Below, piece after piece: positions 62,293 through 64,000 of a DNA stretch of 64,000 bases. The notes beneath the pieces are model-generated. The model was not told the DNA's origin, made no database searches, and worked only from the letters and a program-made list of their open reading frames with translations. Location of the stretch: NCBI RefSeq assembly GCF_021347895.1, contig NC_067132.1, positions 15,296,023 to 15,360,022 of the forward strand. Reading direction: 5' to 3'. Made by a program: the position numbers and the translations under genes. Source of the DNA: Acanthochromis polyacanthus (lineage: Eukaryota > Chordata > Actinopteri > Pomacentridae). The stretch's first letter is position 1; each line of letters starts with the position of its first letter.

Positions 62293-63732
62293 TCAAAGAT
62301 AAATCAAGCTAAGATTTGAAAATTGGCACAAAGTGAGTGCTGTATTTGCTACGGGTAAGTGGAATGACTTGCATTTGTAACACGAATAAAAGCTTTGGTC
62401 AGTGTTTTTTTTCTGTGTGAGTGCGTGTTGGCACTATTTCATCTGATGGAACTATTTCATCTGTGGAATGCAAAAACGCAACCTGGATTATTTCTGTCCA
62501 GGGTGATACCTGTTTGGTTCTAAGCCTGTACAAGAACATTCATGTGGGGTTTAGCTGCATAGCAGTGTGTATTTGTGTGCACAGTTTTGTTTTTTTTCCC
62601 CTCCATTTGCCGTAGCTCAGGTTTAGTGTGTTTAGCGAGCCTGGCCGTCGACAGCCAGAGGTGAGGGGTCAAAGAGCCAAGTTAACTCCATCAATCCCTC
62701 CGGACAGTTACAAACGAGCCCTCAACTCTGGTCAAAACAATCCCTGGATCATGCCGCACGGACAGGAGGTGAGGAGGGATGGAGAAACAAAGGGCGATTC
62801 AATTTGGCATGAAGGGCTGTTGTAAATTGAAAGTTGAAAATATGTACAATATTAATAAAGAAGCTGTTTAAATTAGACAAAAGCGGACAGTGTCTTTCTC
62901 AGTATTAGTATTTTGTAATGCAGTGTAGTGAGACAAAGCCGTGGTCTTATCCTCATGTTATTTAGCATCTTTCTGCATTCAATTAACGTGCCTATGAATT
63001 ACAACAGTCCTGTGTGTTGTGCTCTTTTCTGGAGATAATCTGACTCATCTTTTGACTTCTAAAGCCTTAACATTTGATAAAATATCCCAAAATGCATGAA
63101 AAACCTATTTGACCATACCTGGCCGTTTTTTACTGGCCTCAAACAGAGAAAGACTCTTGTGAACACAGAGAGGAGAGATAAAAAGTCCAAAACATTCCCC
63201 TGAGCAAACTTGTGAGGAATCACACCCACGTGAATACACATGCAGACAAGTGCACACAAACGGTGCACACTCATTTGGCATAGAGCTGAAGTGGGTAATT
63301 AGGGGAGGTCACCAAGGAAACAGACAAACACAAGCAATTGTCAAACATACTGAATACTCTAGAGAAGGGTTAACAACCATTTCTCTGTGTGTAGTGTCAT
63401 CTGTGTGTTACCTTAAACAAAAATATGAAAATAAGACTGGAATACGCTATCTCAAATTCTATACACACGCTGACTTTAGTTCCCCCGTTTCCTGAGATAC
63501 ATTTTGTGCTGCCAGTAAATCAAGCAGATGTCACCCGTAACAGTGTTTCATTGTCAAAATTTTATGAAAGATGCATTAGTGTTTTGCAGTTAACAAAATA
63601 TAGCCCAGCACCCTTAAACTGTGAGGAAAAAATATCTTTGTCTTACAGATACAGAAGAAGGAGATAAAGTTGTGCGCGCTGGCAAGGGAGCTCACAGAAC
63701 ATAAAAAGCAGCTGTCTGAATGCCAGAAAGAG
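7967..63732 (+). CDS. Unnamed long coiled-coil protein gene, 11 exons found, 3' end outside window
   Basis: Joining the 11 exons listed separately gives 546 residues with no stop: 1-79, 80-129, 130-153, 153-194, 195-254, 255-343, 344-371, 372-411, 412-467, 468-518 and 519-546. All junctions are phase 0 except exon 3/4, where AG joins C to make a Ser codon. The N-terminal 40 residues are Ser/Pro/Glu rich with no signal peptide. From about residue 45 the protein is mostly heptad-like helix rich in L, E, K, Q and R, interrupted around residues 130-160 and 468-518. No membrane segment or enzyme motif is visible. Such proteins are usually structural, for example centrosomal, ciliary, spermatid or golgin-like, but I cannot assign a family or symbol. 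A short exon could have been missed in the long introns without changing the frame. Confidence 0.85.
8204..12658 (+). other. Intron 1 of the coiled-coil gene
   Basis: A 4.5-kb intron. It holds the tRNA-Leu gene at 8249-8330 and two poly-T stretches (about 10446-10465 and 10556-10568). I see no transposon with recognisable ends and no further exon. The rest is AT-rich unique-looking DNA. Confidence 0.7.
8249..8330 (+). tRNA. tRNA-Leu (anticodon TAG)
   Basis: The 82-nt gene folds as a class II tRNA. The acceptor stem GGTAGCG pairs with CGCTGCC (one G-T pair), followed by discriminator A. The A box is TGGCCGAGCGG and the B box GGTTCAAATCC. The anticodon loop ATTTAGGCT gives TAG (Leu, CTA codons), and a long variable arm follows. 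There is no intron and CCA is not a separate encoded tail. The downstream T tract is short (TCCTTTG), a weak Pol III terminator. It lies sense-wise inside the first intron of the coiled-coil gene, 45 bp after the donor. Confidence 0.96.
12659..12808 (+). CDS. Coiled-coil gene exon 2 (residues 80-129)
   Basis: The acceptor is gttgttcttacag and the donor is gtaagg after TTGAAC. The exon is exactly 50 codons, phase 0 at both ends. The reading KKVDFLQSYVNDLTDQNQVL has strong heptad spacing of L/V residues, continuing the helix of exon 1. The C-terminal part (SSYGMKLHSSDHDLN) is more polar. Confidence 0.88.
13411..14456 (+). repeat. Left arm of the palindrome, with 260-280-bp tandem units
   Basis: The phrase TTTGTTTCTTTATT(A/C)(C/T)TCAAT recurs at about 13423, 13680 and 13960, spacing 257 and 280 bp. 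Each of the two later copies is preceded by TTTTTGGATTTGAGCCATA, so the arm is built from about 2.5 degenerate tandem units. The inner segment from about 14130 is not part of the tandem array. Confidence 0.75.
14616..15656 (-). repeat. Right arm of the palindrome
   Basis: This is the reverse complement of 13411-14456 with scattered substitutions and small indels. For example, left tgcatgcgaacgcc corresponds to tgcaggcgcaggcc when the right arm is read in reverse. It has the same tandem-unit phrases on the opposite strand near 15085, 15370 and 15635. Confidence 0.85.
20275..20610. repeat. Purine-rich low-complexity tract
   Basis: The plus strand is dominated by GA, GGA and GAAA words. It produces a 158-codon minus-strand open frame of Ser/Pro/Leu/Phe with no domain, which I treat as an artefact. 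Confidence 0.8.
21707..23121 (+). mobile_element. Tc1-like DNA transposon, decayed, TA-flanked
   Basis: The element begins CACTCAACAAAAATATAAAC after TA (21705-21706) and ends TTTTTGTTGAGTG before TA (23122-23123). Long terminal inverted repeats (about 290 bp left, 215 bp right) share words such as CACCTCACAGGTGTGCCATA and GTGCACAGGTGTGCC. The family is widespread in fish. The right repeat lacks about 73 bp present at left (21721-21793) and a further roughly 10 bp. It encloses one transposase reading frame, so it is a former autonomous copy. Confidence 0.93.
22005..22961 (+). pseudogene. Tc1 transposase, open but scrambled by two frameshifts
   Basis: The 318-codon frame from ATG 22005 starts with the helix-turn-helix part (MPQMWQDLRERAIVMLTAGM). 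It ends in the expected catalytic C-terminus: MLQQDNARPHVA carries the second Asp and PDMSPTEHVWDALDRR the final acidic residue. From about 22370 to 22600, however, the family-like reading (VLFTDESWF, GGGGVMVWAGVC) lies in a different frame. Two compensating indels keep the frame open while replacing about 75 residues, including the first catalytic Asp. The protein should be inactive as a DDE transposase. The stop falls within the right inverted repeat, as is usual for this family. Confidence 0.9.
23197..23562 (-). mobile_element. tRNA-derived SINE with CCAT-repeat tail and 14-bp target duplication
   Basis: Read on the minus strand it starts with tRNA-like Pol III boxes: TGGCGTAGTGGTTAGCAC (A box) and AGTTCGAATCC (B box). 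It continues through the fish-typical CCCTGTGCATGCGTGGGTTT and CTCCGGGTACTCCGGCTTCC and ends in a (GGAT)n tail. It is flanked by the direct repeat CACTCAGATGATCA at 23183-23196 and 23563-23576, the mark of LINE-mediated insertion. I recognise the core as a common teleost SINE but do not assign a Repbase name. Confidence 0.93.
27127..27197 (+). CDS. Coiled-coil gene exon 3 (residues 130-152 plus split codon)
   Basis: The acceptor is ctctctcctatag and the donor gtatgt follows CACACAG. The 71-nt exon ends in phase 2. It reads VSEVNLKTLLLDELMGPMV followed by HIPH. The Gly-Pro and Pro residues break the coiled coil, so this is probably a hinge. Support is the paired splice sites, the open frame and the phase match to exon 4; it is short, so it is less certain than the longer exons. 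Confidence 0.75.
28371..28435. repeat. TG microsatellite, interrupted
   Basis: Mostly GT units with TATG interruptions. Confidence 0.95.
30532..30587. repeat. CA microsatellite
   Basis: About 28 AC units in an uninterrupted run. Confidence 0.96.
32784..32907 (+). CDS. Coiled-coil gene exon 4 (residues 153-194)
   Basis: The acceptor is ctttttcttctgtag after a long pyrimidine tract; the donor gtaatt follows CAAAAG. The first base C completes the Ser codon split with exon 3, then 41 codons run to phase 0. The reading includes EDLEIQLQTKDIVISELGGE and ELRENLQQNQK, a clear heptad coiled coil. Confidence 0.87.
32908..34227 (+). other. Intron 4 of the coiled-coil gene
   Basis: A 1.3-kb intron with a poly-T tract at about 33271-33286 and a CA-rich patch at 33530-33580. 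The pyrimidine-rich stretch before 34228 serves as the exon 5 acceptor tract. No other features seen. Confidence 0.7.
34228..34407 (+). CDS. Coiled-coil gene exon 5 (residues 195-254)
   Basis: The donor gtgtgt follows GCTCAG. Upstream phase 0 requires the acceptor either at ctaag|ACT (34228) or at acacag|GTC (34240). Both are in frame and differ by four residues (TATQ). The first is preceded by a good pyrimidine tract. The acag at 34197 is out of phase. The reading ESTERLVHLQSELSCLQRIH and then KEIAEKDICITKLQANIQLL is a strong coiled coil. Confidence 0.85.
34706..34972 (+). CDS. Coiled-coil gene exon 6, highly charged helix (residues 255-343)
   Basis: The acceptor is cctgtctgactttag and the donor gtgagc follows TCTGAG. 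It is 89 codons, phase 0 at both ends. After LSKLNVRTKELQEELKGKEE the exon becomes extremely rich in E, K and R with few hydrophobics (REEWMKREEEWKKRTEED). This composition suits a stable single alpha helix rather than a dimeric coiled coil. Intron 5, between exons 5 and 6, is only 298 bp, the shortest in the gene. Confidence 0.92.
39715..39926. repeat. A/G-rich GAAA-type low-complexity tract
   Basis: The plus strand is almost entirely A and G (aagaaagaaagaa-like words). The minus-strand Phe/Leu/Ser open frames over it are artefacts. Confidence 0.85.
41469..41513 (+). other. G-quadruplex-forming run
   Basis: Six or more runs of three to twelve G occur within 45 bases, with loops of one to four bases, just after a TG microsatellite and 296 bp upstream of exon 7. 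Quadruplex formation in DNA or pre-mRNA is inferred from the pattern. Confidence 0.6.
41809..41892 (+). CDS. Coiled-coil gene exon 7 (residues 344-371)
   Basis: The acceptor is ctgtcttactttgtag and the donor gtacag follows TGTGAG. It is 28 codons, phase 0 at both ends, the same length as exon 11. The reading LEVSRKQVERQSRELSELHQ is a heptad coiled coil, which then continues KEETLLCE. Confidence 0.87.
44129..44188. repeat. TG/GA compound microsatellite
   Basis: A GT run passes into GA units with a few interruptions. Confidence 0.93.
44277..46673 (-). mobile_element. Old Tc1-like element relic with internal unexplained segment
   Basis: The right tip AGTTACTTTTTCTTGCCACTG and the left region (ATATGAACCCTTTGGAATGA) match the ends of a fish Tc1 family carrying TGAACCCTTTGGAAT and TTTTTCTTGCCACTG. 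About 44560-45470 aligns by eye with the transposase region on the minus strand. At about 2.4 kb it is longer than the usual 1.6 kb of such elements. The stretch about 45480-46480 has no counterpart that I recall, so it may be an insertion or a diverged part. Confidence 0.75.
44560..45470 (-). pseudogene. Tc1 transposase pseudogene with lost catalytic Glu
   Basis: On the minus strand, 44679-44650 reads SPDLDPIAML where the family has SPDLNPIE followed by M/HLW. The final catalytic Glu is Ala (GCA). Further upstream in the gene, words such as CACTTCTAGAAAGAGTAG and TTTACCTCATTGAGCA (plus strand) match the N-terminal coding part. No long frame survives, so several stops and indels are present. 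It is non-functional. Confidence 0.75.
52952..53071 (+). CDS. Coiled-coil gene exon 8 (residues 372-411)
   Basis: The acceptor is aactctctgttccag and the donor gtaaga follows CAAAAA. It is 40 codons, phase 0 at both ends. The reading starts ADAKMVRLKYELCAFFHRKM and continues as coiled coil (EEKEARIVQLTVELNGVKQK). An internal pyrimidine tract plus acag at 53004 imitates an acceptor but would break the frame. Confidence 0.85.
53072..57199 (+). other. Intron 8 of the coiled-coil gene
   Basis: Contains TG-rich patches (53701-53721, 53980-54070), a CT run (54289-54312) and a GA-rich patch (54530-54600). Two blocks resemble conserved non-coding elements: 53735-53870 (tgtttaattgaattagcctt, gttaattaattgtctgcatg) and 54590-54800. 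No transposons or extra exons seen. Confidence 0.65.
57200..57367 (+). CDS. Coiled-coil gene exon 9 (residues 412-467)
   Basis: The acceptor is tttgtgtgttttag and the donor gtaggt follows AGCAAG. It is 56 codons, phase 0 at both ends. The reading MKEREDRVRHLEQDAVTLRA and then KHSEQLVQCNAQLKESLATL is a clear coiled coil. Confidence 0.9.
59015..59165. repeat. Degenerate tandem repeat, period about 102 bp
   Basis: Both units share TAATATTCACT, GCATTGTCT and ACAATGG.GCTGATAA in the same order: first at about 59015-59065, second at about 59117-59163. Confidence 0.6.
59782..59835. repeat. TA microsatellite
   Basis: About 27 uninterrupted TA units. Confidence 0.97.
62241..62290. repeat. CA microsatellite
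   Basis: 25 AC units, about 325 bp upstream of exon 10. Confidence 0.97.
62616..62768 (+). CDS. Coiled-coil gene exon 10, Pro-rich linker with alternative donors (residues 468-518)
   Basis: The acceptor is cctccatttgccgtag after a strong pyrimidine tract. In phase 0 it opens LRFSVFSEPGRRQPE. Two GAG|gtgagg donors exist: after 62660 (15 codons) and after 62768 (51 codons). Both leave phase 0, so either can join exon 11. The extra 36 residues (for example PSIPPDSYKRALNSGQNNPW) are polar with several prolines and not coiled coil. The existence of the exon is supported by phase and splice sites; which form is used is unknown. Confidence 0.7.
62769..63648 (+). other. Intron 10 of the coiled-coil gene
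   Basis: An 880-bp intron. Apart from the normal acceptor tract (atctttgtcttacag) I see nothing distinctive in it. Confidence 0.7.
63649..63732 (+). CDS. Coiled-coil gene exon 11 (residues 519-546)
   Basis: The acceptor is tatctttgtcttacag and the donor gtaaaa follows AAAGAG. It is 28 codons, phase 0 at both ends. The reading IQKKEIKLCALARELTEHKK then QLSECQKE resumes the coiled coil. An intact donor and absence of a stop show that the gene continues beyond the window. Confidence 0.87.
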
Positions 63733-64000
63733 GTAAAAACATCGGCTTCATTATCCACCAAAATTACAATCATCTTTTGATAGGAGTATGACTGAGAATG
63801 TTTTTAAGTTAAAAGAACATTTGAAACATATGAAAGCAATGTAATTACTGTATTATGTATTTGGTAATGGAATCAAAATCTGAATCAATTATCATTCCTT
63901 TTTATGTGGATTGTATGTTAGAGTGGGTTTTGTTGTCCTTTAATTATTTAATTGTATTACTTAATTTTCTTTTTAGTGTTTTTTAAAGTAGAAATTTGTT
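63733..64000 (+). other. Start of intron 11, truncated by window edge
   Basis: AT-rich intronic sequence after the gtaaaa donor; no acceptor or exon before the window ends. Confidence 0.7.

Larger units (their letters stand above)
57368..62615 (+). other. Intron 9 of the coiled-coil gene
   Basis: Contains CT-rich tracts (57520-57570, 57895-57990, 61730-61910), a TA microsatellite (59782-59835), a CA microsatellite (62241-62290) and a degenerate two-unit tandem repeat (59015-59165). No transposon ends or exon recognised. Confidence 0.65.

Overview
The window is vertebrate nuclear DNA, most likely from a percomorph-type teleost. It has short exons with GT/AG borders separated by long introns, many CA/TA/GA microsatellites, fish-type Tc1 transposon copies, a tRNA-derived SINE ending in a CCAT repeat, and a vertebrate tRNA-Leu gene. 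There are no operons, phage, plasmid or CRISPR features.

Two protein-coding genes are supported and they are arranged head to head. On the minus strand, positions 1-432 encode the N-terminal half of the peroxisomal E3 ligase subunit PEX2, and the gene continues past the left edge. No in-frame Met lies before the conserved core in that exon. The best start is an ATG at 7457-7455 followed by one coding base and a GT donor, so a 7.0-kb intron separates the start codon from the rest of the CDS. On the plus strand, a gene starts at 7967 and runs off the right edge. I find 11 exons encoding at least 546 residues of a mostly coiled-coil protein that I cannot name. All splice phases agree, and every coding exon junction is phase 0 except exon 3/4. 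The 509 bp between the two start codons is a likely bidirectional promoter with CCAAT, ETS-like, GC-box-like and half-CRE motifs.

Layout: 1-432 pex2 exon; 433-7453 pex2 intron with a cluster of small hairpins (about 2260-2420) and a Tc1-derived MITE sitting in a TA microsatellite (5602-5935); 7454-7966 pex2 start and shared promoter; 7967-63732 coiled-coil gene. Its first intron holds a tRNA-Leu(TAG) at 8249-8330. Its second intron holds a 2.25-kb near-perfect palindrome (13411-15656), a decayed Tc1 element (21707-23121) and a SINE with a 14-bp target duplication (23197-23562). Intron 7 holds a second, older Tc1 relic (about 44277-46673). The remaining intronic DNA is microsatellites, purine/pyrimidine tracts and several blocks that look like conserved non-coding regulatory sequence.

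The most unusual structure is the palindrome. It has about 1.04-kb arms built partly from 260-280-bp tandem units around a 159-bp spacer, an architecture resembling foldback (FB-type) transposons. Transcribed as part of the intron, it would fold into a very long RNA hairpin. No wholly new multi-gene system is visible.
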